A DNA stretch of 64,000 bases from Rhodoferax lithotrophicus. Lineage in GTDB: Bacteria > Pseudomonadota > Gammaproteobacteria > Burkholderiales > Burkholderiaceae_C. Shown piece by piece: positions 29,379 to 40,484 of the stretch. Below the pieces are notes generated by a model. It had not been told where the DNA came from, did not search any database, and saw nothing but the letters and a program-made list of their open reading frames with translations. The stretch's first letter is position 1. The number at the start of each line of letters is the position of its first letter. The stretch spans positions 62,001 through 126,000 of the forward strand of contig NZ_AP024238.1 in assembly GCF_019973615.1 (NCBI RefSeq), read 5' to 3'. Made by a program: the position numbers and the translations under genes.

Positions 29379-31037
29379 ATGTTTGCAAATATGAAAATTG
29401 GCCTGCGTCTGACGCTGGGTTTTGTCATTGTGCTGGTTCTGATGGCTGCGCTTGCCTTTGTCGGCATCAACGGCATGACCAATGTGCAGGGGCGACTTGA
29501 TGGGATCGTTAATGACGACATGGTCAAAATCAAGCTCAATTCAGAGCTATCGGAGGCGGTGCACATCGCTGTACGGCTCACCCGTACGATGATTCTGGTG
29601 GATGATCCCGCGGCCAGTGCTGGCGAGAAGAGAAAACTCGATGCCATTCGTCAAAAGTACAACGAAACCTGGGACGCGTTGGAAAAGCTGCCTGCCAGTG
29701 ACAAGGGTAAAGCGCTCCGTGCCAAGATCAAGGCTGCTGCGACAGAGGCACGGGGTGGCACGGATAAAGTGGTCGAATTGGCACTTGCCAACAAAGACCC
29801 TGAAGCTGTCAAAGTGCTGCTGGAAGAAGCAGCACCGGCAGCCCAAAAATGGCAGGATGCTATTGATGACAACGTGGCTTTCCAGGATGCTGGCACCAAG
29901 GATGACTATGCCATTGCGGTTGCCGCGTACGAGTCTGCCAGCCGGTTGATGTTGACATTGGCTGCAGCGGCGATTGTTCTTGGGGCCTTGCTGGCCTGGG
30001 TGCTTACCCTTTCCATCACCCGACCCGTCACTGAGGCACTCAACGTGGCCAACCGTTTGGCTGAAGGTGACCTGACGGTGCGCATTGATGCGACCAGCAA
30101 GGACGAAACAGGTCAGATGCTGCACGCCATGAGCAACATGATCACCAAGCTTAGCCAGGTGGTGGCCGATGTCAACAGTGGTGCCCAGGCGCTGGCCAGC
30201 GCCTCTGAAGAAGTCAGTGCCACCGCGCAGTCTTTGAGCCAGGCCGCCAGTGAACAAGCGGCTGGTGTGGAGGAAACCAGTGCCAGCATTGAGCAGATGA
30301 CCAGCAGCATTGCGCAAAACACCGAAAACGCCAAAATCACCGACGGCATGGCCAGCAAGGCGGCCAAGGATGCGGTCGATGGTGGCGAAGCGGTGAATGC
30401 CACGGTGGAGGCCATGAAACAGATTGCCAAGAAGATCGGCATCATCGATGACATTGCTGCCCAAACCAACCTGCTGGCGCTGAACGCCGCCATTGAAGCT
30501 GCCCGTGCGGGCGAACACGGCAAGGGCTTTGCCGTGGTGGCCGCTGAGGTGCGCAAACTGGCTGAACGCAGCCAGGTGGCGGCACAGGAAATCAGCGAAG
30601 TGGCTGGCAACAGCGTGGAACTGGCTGAAAAAGCGGGCCGATTGCTGGCTGAAATTGTGCCCAACATCCGCAAAACCAGTGACCTGGTGCAAGAGATCAC
30701 GGCAGCCTCGACCGAGCAAAGCAGTGGCGTGGGCCAGATCAACAGCGCGGTGAGCCAGTTGAACCAGACCACACAACAAAATGCCAGCAGCTCCGAAGAA
30801 CTTGCTGCGACCAGTGAAGAGATGAGCAGTCAGGCCGAGCAGTTGCAACACACCATGGGCTTTTTCAAGCTCGACAGCAGTGGCGCTGGTGGTGGCAGCA
30901 GTTTTAGCGTGCGTAAAAGCAGCGCCAGCAGCAAGAAGCCTGCGCAGTCCAAGGCTGCTGCCAGCTTTAAGCCGGTGCCCAAGGCGGTGCAGTCGGTCAG
31001 CTCCGAGCTGGATGAATCTCAGTTCACCAAGTTTTAA
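29379..31037 (+). CDS. Methyl-accepting chemotaxis protein
   Basis: 552 residues. TM1 (about 10-32), a four-helix-bundle periplasmic domain (to about 187), TM2 (about 188-212), HAMP, and the MCP signalling domain with [20 protein letters not shown] and [19 protein letters not shown]. Ends LDESQFTKF, shared with the giant MCP. The C-terminal 230 residues are almost identical to the MCPs before and after, while the sensor is unrelated. Second MCP-cheW unit of a tandem duplication; cheW2 follows 12 bases later. Confidence 0.95.
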   Translation: MFANMKIGLRLTLGFVIVLVLMAALAFVGINGMTNVQGRLDGIVNDDMVKIKLNSELSEAVHIAVRLTRTMILVDDPAASAGEKRKLDAIRQKYNETWDALEKLPASDKGKALRAKIKAAATEARGGTDKVVELALANKDPEAVKVLLEEAAPAAQKWQDAIDDNVAFQDAGTKDDYAIAVAAYESASRLMLTLAAAAIVLGALLAWVLTLSITRPVTEALNVANRLAEGDLTVRIDATSKDETGQMLHAMSNMITKLSQVVADVNSGAQALASASEEVSATAQSLSQAASEQAAGVEETSASIEQMTSSIAQNTENAKITDGMASKAAKDAVDGGEAVNATVEAMKQIAKKIGIIDDIAAQTNLLALNAAIEAARAGEHGKGFAVVAAEVRKLAERSQVAAQEISEVAGNSVELAEKAGRLLAEIVPNIRKTSDLVQEITAASTEQSSGVGQINSAVSQLNQTTQQNASSSEELAATSEEMSSQAEQLQHTMGFFKLDSSGAGGGSSFSVRKSSASSKKPAQSKAAASFKPVPKAVQSVSSELDESQFTKF

Positions 31038-31049
31038 GCGAGGTCTGTC

Positions 31050-31613
31050 ATGAACACGCTTGTTCAAACTAGCTCAAAAGATATAGCTGCTCAGGCAGAT
31101 GCAGCAAGGGCTAAAGAGGAAAAACAGTACCTGACCTTCATCCTCGGTGGCGAGATGTTCTCGTTGAGCATTCTGTGTATCAAGGAAATCATCTGGTACG
31201 CCAACCTGACCGAGGTACCGATGATGCCCACCTGTATTCGCGGGGTCATCAACCTGCGTGGCGCGGTGGTGCCGGTGATGGACTTGTCCAACCGCTTTGG
31301 CAAGCCTTCCACGCCAGTCATCAAAAGCAGCTGTATTGTGATTGTGGAAGTCCCCACGGCCACTGAAGGTGAGTATCAGAACATGGGCATTGTGGTGGAT
31401 TCGGTGCAGGCGGTGCTGGAAATCCCCTCCAGTGAGATTGAGCCTGCCCCGACCTTTGGTGCCAAGATTCGCTCGGACTTTATTGAAGGTATTGCCAAGG
31501 TCAATGGCAAGTTTGTGATTCTGCTCAACGTCAACCGGGTGCTTTCGATGGAAGAAATCGGGCAAATGGGGCAGGTTGCGGCCATGGCAGATGTCCATCC
31601 GGGTTCCACTTAA
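31050..31613 (+). CDS. cheW: Chemotaxis coupling protein CheW (second copy)
   Basis: 187 residues, paralogue of the cheW at 28617. From EEKQYLTFILGGEMFSLSIL onward the two are nearly identical. The N-terminal segment (SSKDIAAQADAARAKEE) differs and appears to come from an interspersed repeat. Having two CheW proteins beside three receptors with matched signalling tips suggests dosage or array-composition control rather than different specificities. Confidence 0.95.
   Translation: MNTLVQTSSKDIAAQADAARAKEEKQYLTFILGGEMFSLSILCIKEIIWYANLTEVPMMPTCIRGVINLRGAVVPVMDLSNRFGKPSTPVIKSSCIVIVEVPTATEGEYQNMGIVVDSVQAVLEIPSSEIEPAPTFGAKIRSDFIEGIAKVNGKFVILLNVNRVLSMEEIGQMGQVAAMADVHPGST
31074..31126 (+). repeat. 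Probable interspersed repeat, copy 8, in the 5' end of cheW2
   Basis: CAAAAGATATAGCTGCTCAG, then AAGGGCTAAAGAGGAAAAA, matches the repeat ends; the centre is diverged. The first cheW has unrelated DNA here. Confidence 0.45.
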
Positions 31614-31655
31614 GTTGGTTTCTTGAGAGCGTTTATCAATAAGTTGGGAAATGTT

Positions 31656-33161
31656 ATGTTTACGTCGATGAAATTGAAGATGCGACTGAGCTTGGGCTTT
31701 GCCGCAATGATCATTCTTTTGATGATCAGCACAGTTGTGTCTTATTCTGGGTTGAAGGACAGTGCCACCAATATTGACCGTCTGGTGAATGACCAGTTTC
31801 CCAAAACGGTACAGGCCAATAACATCATTGATGCCGTGAACGTGATCGCACGTTCGACCCGTAACGCCTTGTTGGTCAAAGACCCCAAAGTGGTTCAGGC
31901 TGAACTGGATCGCATCCCTGCCCAAAGCAAAATCGTCACTGAAAACTTTGAGAAACTGGAGTTGGGTATCACCTCGGAAGAAGGCAAAGCCAGTTTGAAA
32001 TTGGCACAGTCTGCGCGTGTGCCTTATCTGAAAAATTTGTCGGAACTCAAGGAACTGATCCTGGCGAGCAAGCGGGACGAAGCCGTTGCTTTTATGCTGG
32101 GAGAGCTGCGCATCAGTCAGAATAATTACCTGAAGGCGATCAACGACATGATTTCTTTTCAGACCAAACTGGTGGAAAAAGTGGGCATGGAGGGTGCAGC
32201 AGAGGTCAAGACTGACATCAGCGCACTGGTGACCCTTGCGGCGGTGTCCGCCGTGTTGGCTGTGCTGATTGCCTGGTGGATCATCTACAGCGTACTCAAA
32301 CAACTTGGTGGCGAGCCCGACTATGCCCGCGAGATGGTCGCCAAGGTGGCCCAAGGTGACCTGAGCATCGAGCTGAAGACACATGCCAAAGACACTTCCA
32401 GCCTGCTGTACGCCCTGAAAACAATGGTTGCAAAACTTTCACAAGTGGTGACCGATGTCAACAGTGGTGCCCAGGCGCTGGCCAGCGCCTCTGAAGAAGT
32501 CAGTGCCACCGCGCAGTCTTTGAGCCAGGCCGCCAGTGAACAAGCGGCTGGTGTGGAGGAAACCAGTGCCAGCATTGAGCAGATGACTAGCAGCATTGCG
32601 CAAAACACCGAAAACGCCAAAATCACCGACGGCATGGCCAGCAAGGCGGCCAAGGATGCGGTCGATGGGGGCGAAGCGGTGAATGCTACGGTGGAGGCCA
32701 TGAAACAGATCGCCAAGAAGATCGGCATCATCGACGACATTGCCGCGCAAACCAACCTGCTGGCGCTGAACGCCGCCATTGAAGCTGCCCGTGCGGGCGA
32801 ACACGGCAAGGGCTTTGCCGTGGTGGCCGCTGAAGTGCGCAAACTGGCTGAACGCAGCCAGGTGGCGGCACAGGAAATCAGCGAAGTGGCCGGCAACAGC
32901 GTGGAACTGGCTGAAAAAGCGGGCCGATTGCTGGCTGAAATTGTGCCCAACATCCGCAAGACCAGTGACCTGGTGCAGGAGATTACCGCCGCCAGCACCG
33001 AGCAAAGCAGTGGCGTGGGCCAGATCAACAGCGCGGTGAGCCAGTTGAACCAGACCACGCAACAAAATGCCAGCAGCTCCGAAGAACTTGCTGCGACCAG
33101 TGAAGAGATGAGCAGTCAGGCCGAACAATTACAGCAAACCATGCTGTTTTTCAAGCTTTGA
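31656..33161 (+). CDS. Methyl-accepting chemotaxis protein
   Basis: 501 residues from the ATG at 31656; a TTG frame opens at 31623. TM1 about 8-30, four-helix-bundle sensor, TM2 about 190-212 ([19 protein letters not shown]), HAMP, signalling domain nearly identical to the two preceding MCPs. It stops at QTMLFFKL and lacks the DESQFTKF tail, so it may depend on neighbours for CheR/CheB access. No cheW follows; the next genes are cheR, cheD, cheB. Confidence 0.95.
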   Translation: MFTSMKLKMRLSLGFAAMIILLMISTVVSYSGLKDSATNIDRLVNDQFPKTVQANNIIDAVNVIARSTRNALLVKDPKVVQAELDRIPAQSKIVTENFEKLELGITSEEGKASLKLAQSARVPYLKNLSELKELILASKRDEAVAFMLGELRISQNNYLKAINDMISFQTKLVEKVGMEGAAEVKTDISALVTLAAVSAVLAVLIAWWIIYSVLKQLGGEPDYAREMVAKVAQGDLSIELKTHAKDTSSLLYALKTMVAKLSQVVTDVNSGAQALASASEEVSATAQSLSQAASEQAAGVEETSASIEQMTSSIAQNTENAKITDGMASKAAKDAVDGGEAVNATVEAMKQIAKKIGIIDDIAAQTNLLALNAAIEAARAGEHGKGFAVVAAEVRKLAERSQVAAQEISEVAGNSVELAEKAGRLLAEIVPNIRKTSDLVQEITAASTEQSSGVGQINSAVSQLNQTTQQNASSSEELAATSEEMSSQAEQLQQTMLFFKL

Positions 33162-33191
33162 GTCATGGCGTGAATGTATCCACATCACTCT

Positions 33192-33245
33192 ATATTTCAT
33201 AGCTACTGACGCTTATTTGACAAGCACTACAGGTCAAAATAATAA
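33192..33245 (+). repeat. Interspersed repeat, copy 9
   Basis: Forward copy (CATAGCTACTGACGCTTATT, then TGACAAGCACTACAGGTCAA) in the gap between the third MCP and cheR. Confidence 0.75.
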
Positions 33246-33269
33246 AAATTAAATCAACAAGGACCCGAA

Positions 33270-34079
33270 TTGCAGGTGAAATCCATTACCGATGCTGAAT
33301 TTGCCCAGTTCCAGCGCTTTATTTTTGACGCAGCCGGCATTTCCATGGCCGATGCCAAAAAAGCGCTGGTCACCGGGCGGCTGGCCAAACGGTTGGACAT
33401 CCACGGTCTGGAGAGTTTTGGTGCGTATTTCAAGCTACTTTCCAGCGGCCTGCACCCGGATGAAGTGCAAATGGCGGTCGACTTGCTGACCACCAATGAA
33501 ACCTATTTCTTCAGGGAAATCAAACACTTTGAGTTCATGCGCACCCAGGCGCTGGTGGCACGTAGTCGGCCGGAAGCCTACCGTGTGTGGAGTGCGGCGA
33601 GTTCCAGCGGTGAAGAGGCCTACAGCATGGCCATGGTGCTGGCAGATTGCATGCAAACCACACCATGGGAAATTTTGGGTACCGACATCAGCACCCGGGT
33701 GCTGGCCGGTGCGCGCCGTGCGCTGTACTCCATGGAGCGTGGCCGCCACATTCCGCCAGACTATTTACGCCGCTTTTGCCGCAAAGGTACGGGTACTTAT
33801 GAGGGCATGCTGTTGGTAGAGCGCAATTTGCGCAGCAAGGTCACGTTTCGCCACCTGAATCTGAACACCGCTTTGCCGCAACTGGGTCAATTTGATTTGG
33901 TGTTTTTGCGAAATGTGATGATTTACTTCAACCAGGAAACCAAACGTGAGGTGGTTGCGCGAGTGATCTCGGCCATCAAGCCTGGCGGATATTTTTGCAT
34001 TGGTCATTCAGAAAGTCTCAACGACATCACAACCGCCGTGCGTATGGTCGCTCCGTCCATCTACCAAAAACCTTGTTGA
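33270..34079 (+). CDS. cheR: Chemotaxis protein methyltransferase CheR
   Basis: 269 residues with a TTG start after AACAAGGACC; a GTG two codons later is an alternative. Helical N-terminal domain, LLTTNETYFFRE, then the SAM-binding WSAASSSGEEAYSMAM and the LVFLRNVMIYF motif. It methylates glutamates of MCP signalling domains. The beta-subdomain that binds the receptor tether should lie between these motifs. It is followed closely by cheD and cheB. Confidence 0.95.
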   Translation: MQVKSITDAEFAQFQRFIFDAAGISMADAKKALVTGRLAKRLDIHGLESFGAYFKLLSSGLHPDEVQMAVDLLTTNETYFFREIKHFEFMRTQALVARSRPEAYRVWSAASSSGEEAYSMAMVLADCMQTTPWEILGTDISTRVLAGARRALYSMERGRHIPPDYLRRFCRKGTGTYEGMLLVERNLRSKVTFRHLNLNTALPQLGQFDLVFLRNVMIYFNQETKREVVARVISAIKPGGYFCIGHSESLNDITTAVRMVAPSIYQKPC

Positions 34080-34086
34080 GTTGACC

Positions 34087-34623
34087 ATGGCCCGTTTAAA
34101 AGACCTGATGGATATTTTTTTGCAGCCGGGCGAACTGTTTGTCGCCGATGCCGGGTTTCAGATACGCACCATTCTCGGCTCGTGTGTATCCATTACCTTG
34201 TGGCATCCGGTATCTCGTATAGGCGGCATGTCCCATTTTTTGTTACCTACTCGGGGTAACCAAGTGCTGGAGCATGAGTTGGATGGTCGTTATGGGGACG
34301 AGGCACTGCTCCTGATGTTCAAGGATCTGAAGGCGGCAGGCATCAACCACAAGCATTGTCTAGCCAAGGTTTTTGGCGGAGGGAATATGTTTCCCGGCCA
34401 CACACATGCCAGCAAAATAACCGTCGGCCAGCGCAATGGTGAAGCTGCACGTGCACTGTTGCAGCGCCATGGCATTGAGGTGGTCACGGAAAGCCTGTAT
34501 GGTGAAGGTCACCGCCAGATTATTTTTAATGTCAGCAACGGGGATGTTTGGTCGCGTCAGGTGAAACCTTCCCGGCTGGAGAGTTTTGCAGACCATTACG
34601 CAGTCAAAGGAATACAACGATGA
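34087..34623 (+). CDS. cheD: Chemoreceptor glutamine deamidase CheD
   Basis: 178 residues from the ATG at 34087, 8 bases after cheR. Catalytic triad region: [11 protein letters not shown] (nucleophile Cys) and GGMSHFLLP (His), with KVFGGGNMF downstream. CheD deamidates receptor glutamines to glutamates and often interacts with CheC or CheY-P phosphatases; no CheC is present here. It overlaps cheB by ATGA. Confidence 0.95.
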   Translation: MARLKDLMDIFLQPGELFVADAGFQIRTILGSCVSITLWHPVSRIGGMSHFLLPTRGNQVLEHELDGRYGDEALLLMFKDLKAAGINHKHCLAKVFGGGNMFPGHTHASKITVGQRNGEAARALLQRHGIEVVTESLYGEGHRQIIFNVSNGDVWSRQVKPSRLESFADHYAVKGIQR

Positions 34624-35687
34624 GCCGTATCAAAGTCTTGGTTGTCGACGATTCCGCAGTGGTGCGTCAGGTCGTGGCCAGCCAATTGGCGCAAGACCCA
34701 GGGATTGAGGTCATGGCCGCCGTCGCTGACCCGATTTTGGCCATTGCCCGCATGAAGGTGCAATGGCCCGATGTGATCGTGCTCGACATTGAAATGCCGC
34801 GTATGGATGGCATCACTTTCCTTAAAAAAGTGATGGCTGAGCGCCCTACACCCGTGGTCATTTGCTCCACCCTGGCCGAGGCGGGCGCGCAAACTTCCAT
34901 GCAAGCGCTAGCCGCTGGTGCCGTTGCCATCATCACCAAGCCCAAGATTGGCTTGAAACAGTTTCTGGAAGATGCTTCGCAAGACATGGTGACGGCTGTC
35001 AAGGCCGCGGCGCAATCCAATGTACGCGCACTCAAGGTTCAGGCCAAAAACACGGCCGATGTCATCATGCCTGCGGCTGACAAACACAGTGCCATGATCC
35101 AGACCACCGAGCGTGTTGTGGCGCTGGGCACCTCCACCGGGGGAACTCAGGCGCTGGAAGTGGTGCTGACCAGCTTGCCACGGGTCACCCCCGGCATCGT
35201 GATCGTGCAACACATGCCTGAAAAATTCACCGCCGCTTTTGCCGAACGGTTAAACAGCTTATGCCAGATTGAGGTGAAAGAAGCGCAAAACAATGACCGT
35301 GTCATCAACAGCAGGGCCTTGATTGCGCCAGGTGGCAAACACATGCTGCTGCGTCGTACCGGCGCACAGTATTACGTGGAGGTGATGGACGGCCCACTGG
35401 TCAACCGGCACCGGCCATCGGTAGACGTGTTATTTCGCTCGGTGGCCAAATGCGCCGGGGCCAATGCCCTGGGCGTGATCATGACCGGCATGGGGGATGA
35501 TGGTGCGGCCGGGTTGGCCGAGATGCGCAAGGCCGGGGCCCGCACGGTGGCGCAAGACGAGGCCAGCTGCGTGGTGTACGGTATGCCCAAAGAGGCCGTG
35601 AAACGTGGTGGTGTTGAAAAGTCTGTGCCCTTGACAGCCATTGGCCGGGAAATCATGCTGCAACTCTCAGGTGTTATGGTGCACTGA
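34620..35687 (+). CDS. cheB: Chemotaxis protein-glutamate methylesterase CheB
   Basis: 355 residues from the ATG at 34620. Receiver domain ([10 protein letters not shown], phospho-Asp in [11 protein letters not shown]) joined to the methylesterase domain with the Ser nucleophile in [21 protein letters not shown] (His) and [10 protein letters not shown] (Asp). It removes methyl groups from MCPs after phosphorylation by CheA. Last gene of the cheR-cheD-cheB block. Confidence 0.96.
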   Translation: MSRIKVLVVDDSAVVRQVVASQLAQDPGIEVMAAVADPILAIARMKVQWPDVIVLDIEMPRMDGITFLKKVMAERPTPVVICSTLAEAGAQTSMQALAAGAVAIITKPKIGLKQFLEDASQDMVTAVKAAAQSNVRALKVQAKNTADVIMPAADKHSAMIQTTERVVALGTSTGGTQALEVVLTSLPRVTPGIVIVQHMPEKFTAAFAERLNSLCQIEVKEAQNNDRVINSRALIAPGGKHMLLRRTGAQYYVEVMDGPLVNRHRPSVDVLFRSVAKCAGANALGVIMTGMGDDGAAGLAEMRKAGARTVAQDEASCVVYGMPKEAVKRGGVEKSVPLTAIGREIMLQLSGVMVH

Positions 35688-35762
35688 ATAGCTGATCTTT
35701 CTCAAGGCACCACGCTGCTGATTCACCTATATTGCATATTAACTATTTGTTGGAGAACAACG

Positions 35763-36146
35763 ATGGGTATCGAATGGAAAGAAGCCTACAACCTTGGTCA
35801 GGCTGACATTGACCAACAACATCGGCATTTGTTTGATCTGACCAACGCCTTGATGGATGCCGACAACGTGGTCACGATGCGCAGCTTGATCATGCAGTTG
35901 TACAAACACACACGAGAGCACTTCGAGCAAGAAGAAAACCTGATGCGCAAGATGAAGTTCCCGGATTTGGAAGTGCATACTCACTACCACAACAAGCTGC
36001 TGAGCAGACTCAACACCATCAGTCAGGAAGTGGGTCAAGGCGTATTTAATAAACCGGCGCTCACACAGCTTATGAACGATTGGGCCCTTCACCATATTCC
36101 ATTGGACGATGCTGCGATAGCCACTTTCATGAACACCCCAAAGTAA
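35763..36146 (+). CDS. Bacteriohemerythrin
   Basis: 127 residues, a complete single-domain hemerythrin with di-iron ligands: DIDQQHRHLF, HTREHFEQEE, HTHYHNKLL and WALHHIPLDD. It binds oxygen reversibly in the cytoplasm, acting as carrier, store or sensor. GGAG precedes the start. Its place between cheB and an MCP suggests oxygen supply or sensing for the chemosensory system. The 130-base gap that follows contains a TTGGGGT/ACCCCA inverted pair. Confidence 0.93.
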   Translation: MGIEWKEAYNLGQADIDQQHRHLFDLTNALMDADNVVTMRSLIMQLYKHTREHFEQEENLMRKMKFPDLEVHTHYHNKLLSRLNTISQEVGQGVFNKPALTQLMNDWALHHIPLDDAAIATFMNTPK

Positions 36147-36275
36147 TTGGGGTCAACCTGGGTGAGGCCGCTACGGCAAACAAGGTAGGCTAAACCCCAT
36201 TGTTTCTGTTGACAGGAAACAGCATCTGCATATTTGGATGCAGATTGAAATGCTTGAACAGTCAGGAGAAATTAC

Positions 36276-37799
36276 ATGAAATTCAGTTCACGAATCACCC
36301 TTTTTGGTATTGTTCCAGCCCTGATTTTTGTGGTCGGACTGATCATCAGTATTGGCGCTTTGCTCAATACGCAGCGGGAGTTTGATCGGTACATTCGTAC
36401 CGAACAAGCCGTTGATCGTGGTTTGACGGATATGTATGCCCAAGGTTTGCAAATGGGGCAGGCTTTGCGCAATGTGCTGCTGGACCCGCAAAACCCCAAA
36501 GCCATGGACAATTTCAAAGCAGCGCGGATAGCCTACGACAAAGCGTATGCAGAAACGCGGCAAAGCGCCAAGGGCAGTGCCTTTGAAACCGCACTGGATC
36601 AGCTGCCACCACTGCGGGCGATACAAGCGAAAGCCCAAGAAAATGTGTTTTCACACATGGCCTCACCTCAAGAGGCTGTGGCGGTTCTGAACAAAGAAGA
36701 AACGCCAGCTTGGCGAGCCTTGAAGGCAGAACTGCTCAAGCAAAGCCAGTATGCAGAAAAAAGCTCCATAGCGGCACACCAACGCGTGACGGACATCACG
36801 CATCAGGCCGTTGTGCTGTCACTGGTCATGGCGCTGGTTGCTGCGCTGGTGACTTTGGGCATGAGCCTGAAGATGCAAACCAGTGTTCGCGCTGAATTGG
36901 GTGGTGATCCAGCTCAGGCGCGCGCCGCCCTGACAAGGGTATCGCAGGGAGATCTGACCACTGGTCTGAACAACATTGGCGGAGTTGACAGTTTGATGGG
37001 GATATTGATGCAAATGGAGTCTTCGTTAGCTGCCATGGTGCGTGATGTACGCAATTCTGCCAGCGGCATCGCCACCGCAACGGATGAAATTGCGCAAGGC
37101 AGTCAAGACCTGAGCAATCGCACCGAACACCAAGCCAGCGCCCTGGAGCAAACCGCCGCCAGCATGGAAGAGTTGTCCTCCACCGTCAAACAAAACGCCG
37201 ACAACGCCCGCCAGGCCAACCAGCTGGCCATGAACGCCAGCAGCGTCGCCGTGCAAGGTGGTGAGGTCGTGTCCCAAGTGGTGCACACCATGAAAGGCAT
37301 CAATGAGGCCAGCCGCAAGATCAGCGACATCATCAGCGTCATAGACGGCATTGCCTTCCAGACCAACATCCTGGCGCTGAATGCCGCCGTGGAAGCCGCC
37401 CGTGCCGGTGAGCAAGGCCGTGGCTTTGCCGTAGTGGCCTCCGAGGTGCGCTCACTGGCCGGACGCAGTGCCGAAGCCGCCAAGGAAATCAAGGCCTTGA
37501 TCAACACCAGTGTCGAGCGGGTTGAACAAGGCACCACACTGGTGGATCAGGCGGGCATCACCATGCAGGAGGTGGTCAACAGCATTCGCCGGGTGACCGA
37601 CATCATGGGCGAAATCAGCGCGGCCAGCAACGAGCAAAGCCAGGGGGTCAGCCAGGTGGGTGAAGCGGTCACCCAAATGGATCAGGTGACCCAGCAGAAT
37701 GCGGCGCTGGTGGAGGAAATGGCTGCCGCAGCCAGCAGCCTGAAATCCCAGGCGCAGGAATTGGTACAAACCGTGGCGGTGTTCAAGCTGGGTGGATAA
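36276..37799 (+). CDS. Methyl-accepting chemotaxis protein of a different subgroup
   Basis: 507 residues. TM1 about 10-30, a periplasmic helical domain to about 185, TM2 about 186-206, HAMP, and a signalling domain with [20 protein letters not shown] and [19 protein letters not shown], which differs from the three clustered MCPs (Tsr/Tar-like tip). Ends VAVFKLGG without a tether. It probably belongs to another receptor class recruited downstream of the bacteriohemerythrin gene. SD TCAGGAG precedes the start. Confidence 0.95.
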   Translation: MKFSSRITLFGIVPALIFVVGLIISIGALLNTQREFDRYIRTEQAVDRGLTDMYAQGLQMGQALRNVLLDPQNPKAMDNFKAARIAYDKAYAETRQSAKGSAFETALDQLPPLRAIQAKAQENVFSHMASPQEAVAVLNKEETPAWRALKAELLKQSQYAEKSSIAAHQRVTDITHQAVVLSLVMALVAALVTLGMSLKMQTSVRAELGGDPAQARAALTRVSQGDLTTGLNNIGGVDSLMGILMQMESSLAAMVRDVRNSASGIATATDEIAQGSQDLSNRTEHQASALEQTAASMEELSSTVKQNADNARQANQLAMNASSVAVQGGEVVSQVVHTMKGINEASRKISDIISVIDGIAFQTNILALNAAVEAARAGEQGRGFAVVASEVRSLAGRSAEAAKEIKALINTSVERVEQGTTLVDQAGITMQEVVNSIRRVTDIMGEISAASNEQSQGVSQVGEAVTQMDQVTQQNAALVEEMAAAASSLKSQAQELVQTVAVFKLGG

Positions 37800-37842
37800 G
37801 TGAGTTTCGGGCCTTCCTGAAAAGTCTTGACACAATCTGCTC

Positions 37843-40434
37843 ATGTTTGTTTCATCTGCGTTTTTAAAATCCGCAAACTCTCCCCGGTGGGTGGCGATGC
37901 TGGTTTTTTGTCTATCGTTGTTGCTGAGTGCATCCGTCATCTGGCAGCTGGAACGCAGCCGGGTTGATACTGCACGTGCACAAGCCTATGCACTGGCCAG
38001 TGACCGTGCCAATGAAGCCGTCAACCACTTGGATCGTGCGTTGTCTGCCGTCTACACCATGGGTGCTCTGGTACAGCAGGCACAAGGGCCGGTCACCAAT
38101 TTCGAGTCGGCAGCCACCAAAATGCTGCCCAATTACCCAGGCGCATCCGTGTTGATCCAAGCCCCTGGCGGCATCATTGACCATGCAATACCCATTGAAG
38201 GCAATGAAAAAGCCATTGGACTGAACTTGTTACAAGACCCGGTGATGCGCACTGAAACCCTGATGGCGCGCAACACCGGGAAGTTGACACTGGCAGGCCC
38301 GCTTGAATTACGCCAGGGTGGCATGGGTCTGGTGGCGCGGTTACCCATTTTTCTGGATCAAACCCATGGCCGTTCCTACTTTTGGGGGTTTGTTAATGTG
38401 GTACTGAAATTGCCGCAAGCGCTGGATACAGTGCGCCTGCCCGAGTTGGCGCAACGCGGTTATCAGTACATGCTCTGGCGCGTTATCCCGGAAAATGGAA
38501 AGGTTCAGATCATTGCCCAATCTGGTGTAAAGCCCATGATAGAACCTGTGCACAAAAGTTTTTCGGTGCCCAATGGCGGTTGGACGCTGAGTCTGGCACC
38601 ACAACGTGGCTGGAGTGACCCTCTGGGCTTGGCCAGCAAGGTCGGCGTGGGGTTGATGCTGTCATTGTTATTGGCCTATCTGGCCAAATTGCAGGTTCGC
38701 CAGCTGCTGTTGCGTAATGATCTGGAGCGTCAGGTGCGTGAACGCACCTTGGACATTCAGGAGTCCAAGCGACAACTTGCGGCCACTCTGGATGCCATCC
38801 CTGACCTTTTGTTTGAAATGGGACTGGATGGCCATTACTACGCCTGTCATGTACCACCGTCCCCATTGCTGGCAGACTTTGCATCAGATGTGTTAGGAAA
38901 AACGGTCGTGCAGGTCATGCCCGATGAAGCTGCGCAAGTGATGCTCCATGCCCTGGCTCAGGCACAGCAAGATGGGTTTTCCAACGGACAACAACTGATG
39001 TTGTCCTTGCCTGATGGGCCACATTGGTTTGAATTGTCGGTCGCACGCAAGACGGTGGCAGCGGGCCAGCCCCCCCGGTTTATCGTGATCTCGCACGAAG
39101 TTACAGCCCGCAAGCAGGCCCAAGCGCATGTATCCCGATTAGCCTATTTTGATGCTCTCACTGAACTGCCCAACCGCACGCTGCTTAATGACCGCATGGC
39201 CCAGGCCTTGAACGAAGCCAATCGGCGTAAAGACTCTTTGTGCGTGATGTTTCTGGACCTGGATCATTTCAAAAACATCAACGATACGCTGGGCCACCGG
39301 ATAGGAGACGCTTTGCTGGTCACGCTGGCTCAGCGCATGCAAGCCACTGTACGTGTGCAAGATACAGTGGCTCGCCTGGGTGGCGATGAATTTATCTTAT
39401 TGTTACCCGACACCAGCGCACAAGGGGCTGCACGGGTAGCCCAAAAGCTTTTGCAAGCGGTTTGCGTGCCGGTGAATGTGGAGTCACATGAGCTGACGGT
39501 GACACCTTCGATAGGTATCGCCATGTGTCCAGAAGATGGCCATGATGCCGAAAGCTTGTTCAAACATGCGGACGTGGCCATGTATCTGGCCAAAAAATCG
39601 GGCCGAAATTGTTACCAGTTTTTTACCGCCGAGTTGCAGGTGAATGCCGCTCGCGCCTTGCTGCTGGACAACGAGTTACGCCGTGCATTGGCACGCGGTC
39701 AGCTTGAATTGCATTACCAACCACAAGTATCTTTGAGCACCGGCAAGGTCATGGGCATGGAGGCGTTACTTCGTTGGCAGCACCCAGAGCTAGGCCAAGT
39801 GTCTCCGGCAGAATTTATACCGGTAGCCGAGCGCAGTGGGCAGATTTTGCCCATAGGTCAGTGGGTGCTGGAAACCGCTGTAGCCCAAGCGCGACAGTGG
39901 CAAGACATGGGCTTGGATCCCCTCACCGTGGCCGTGAATGTGTCTGCGGTGCAGTTTCACCAAGCCAACTTGCCTGAATGTGTGCGCCAAATCTTGAAAC
40001 AAAGCAATTTGGACGCGCAGTGGCTTGAGATTGAGCTGACCGAAAGCGTGGCGCAACAAGACCCTGTGGAGGCCATGAACATGATGGCGCAGTTGCACCA
40101 GTTGGGCGTACGATTGTCCATGGATGACTTTGGTACAGGCTACTCTTCGCTGAGCTACCTGAAGCGTTTTGCAGTCACACAACTCAAGATTGACCAATCT
40201 TTTGTGCGTGACATTTGTGACGATGCCGATGACTTGACCATTGTTCGGGCCATCATCAGCATGGCGCGTAGTCTGGGACTTGAAACCATCGCTGAAGGCG
40301 TCGAAACCCAAGATCAGCTGACATTGTTGCGCGCCGAGGGTTGCCACGAGGTACAAGGCTATTTCATCAGCCGTCCCCTGCCGGTGGCTGCGGCAACGGC
40401 TTTTTTGCAACAACAAAAAAACCTGAAGGATTGA
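37843..40434 (+). CDS. CHASE-PAS-GGDEF-EAL sensor protein
   Basis: 863 residues. TM1 about 15-35, an extracytoplasmic CHASE-like domain (to about 260), TM2 about 268-285, a coiled linker (LERQVRERTLDIQESKRQL), PAS about 310-430, GGDEF at 513 with RxxD (RVQD) upstream, EAL at 640 with MEALLRW, IELTES, DDFGTGYSS and EGVE. Both catalytic sites look complete, so it may be bifunctional. It starts 43 bases after the MCP and may be cotranscribed with the chemotaxis genes. Confidence 0.93.
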   Translation: MFVSSAFLKSANSPRWVAMLVFCLSLLLSASVIWQLERSRVDTARAQAYALASDRANEAVNHLDRALSAVYTMGALVQQAQGPVTNFESAATKMLPNYPGASVLIQAPGGIIDHAIPIEGNEKAIGLNLLQDPVMRTETLMARNTGKLTLAGPLELRQGGMGLVARLPIFLDQTHGRSYFWGFVNVVLKLPQALDTVRLPELAQRGYQYMLWRVIPENGKVQIIAQSGVKPMIEPVHKSFSVPNGGWTLSLAPQRGWSDPLGLASKVGVGLMLSLLLAYLAKLQVRQLLLRNDLERQVRERTLDIQESKRQLAATLDAIPDLLFEMGLDGHYYACHVPPSPLLADFASDVLGKTVVQVMPDEAAQVMLHALAQAQQDGFSNGQQLMLSLPDGPHWFELSVARKTVAAGQPPRFIVISHEVTARKQAQAHVSRLAYFDALTELPNRTLLNDRMAQALNEANRRKDSLCVMFLDLDHFKNINDTLGHRIGDALLVTLAQRMQATVRVQDTVARLGGDEFILLLPDTSAQGAARVAQKLLQAVCVPVNVESHELTVTPSIGIAMCPEDGHDAESLFKHADVAMYLAKKSGRNCYQFFTAELQVNAARALLLDNELRRALARGQLELHYQPQVSLSTGKVMGMEALLRWQHPELGQVSPAEFIPVAERSGQILPIGQWVLETAVAQARQWQDMGLDPLTVAVNVSAVQFHQANLPECVRQILKQSNLDAQWLEIELTESVAQQDPVEAMNMMAQLHQLGVRLSMDDFGTGYSSLSYLKRFAVTQLKIDQSFVRDICDDADDLTIVRAIISMARSLGLETIAEGVETQDQLTLLRAEGCHEVQGYFISRPLPVAAATAFLQQQKNLKD

Positions 40435-40484
40435 GCCCCTGATCTGCTACAACCCAGCTTCTTATCAAGAATACGGGACACTCC

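Noticed and set aside
36147..36275. Possible c-di-GMP riboswitch before the MCP (words GGCAAAC, AGGTAG, TAAACC)
   Set aside because: The words are too close together and the paired stems of the GEMM fold cannot be drawn; only a TTGGGGT/ACCCCA pair is left.
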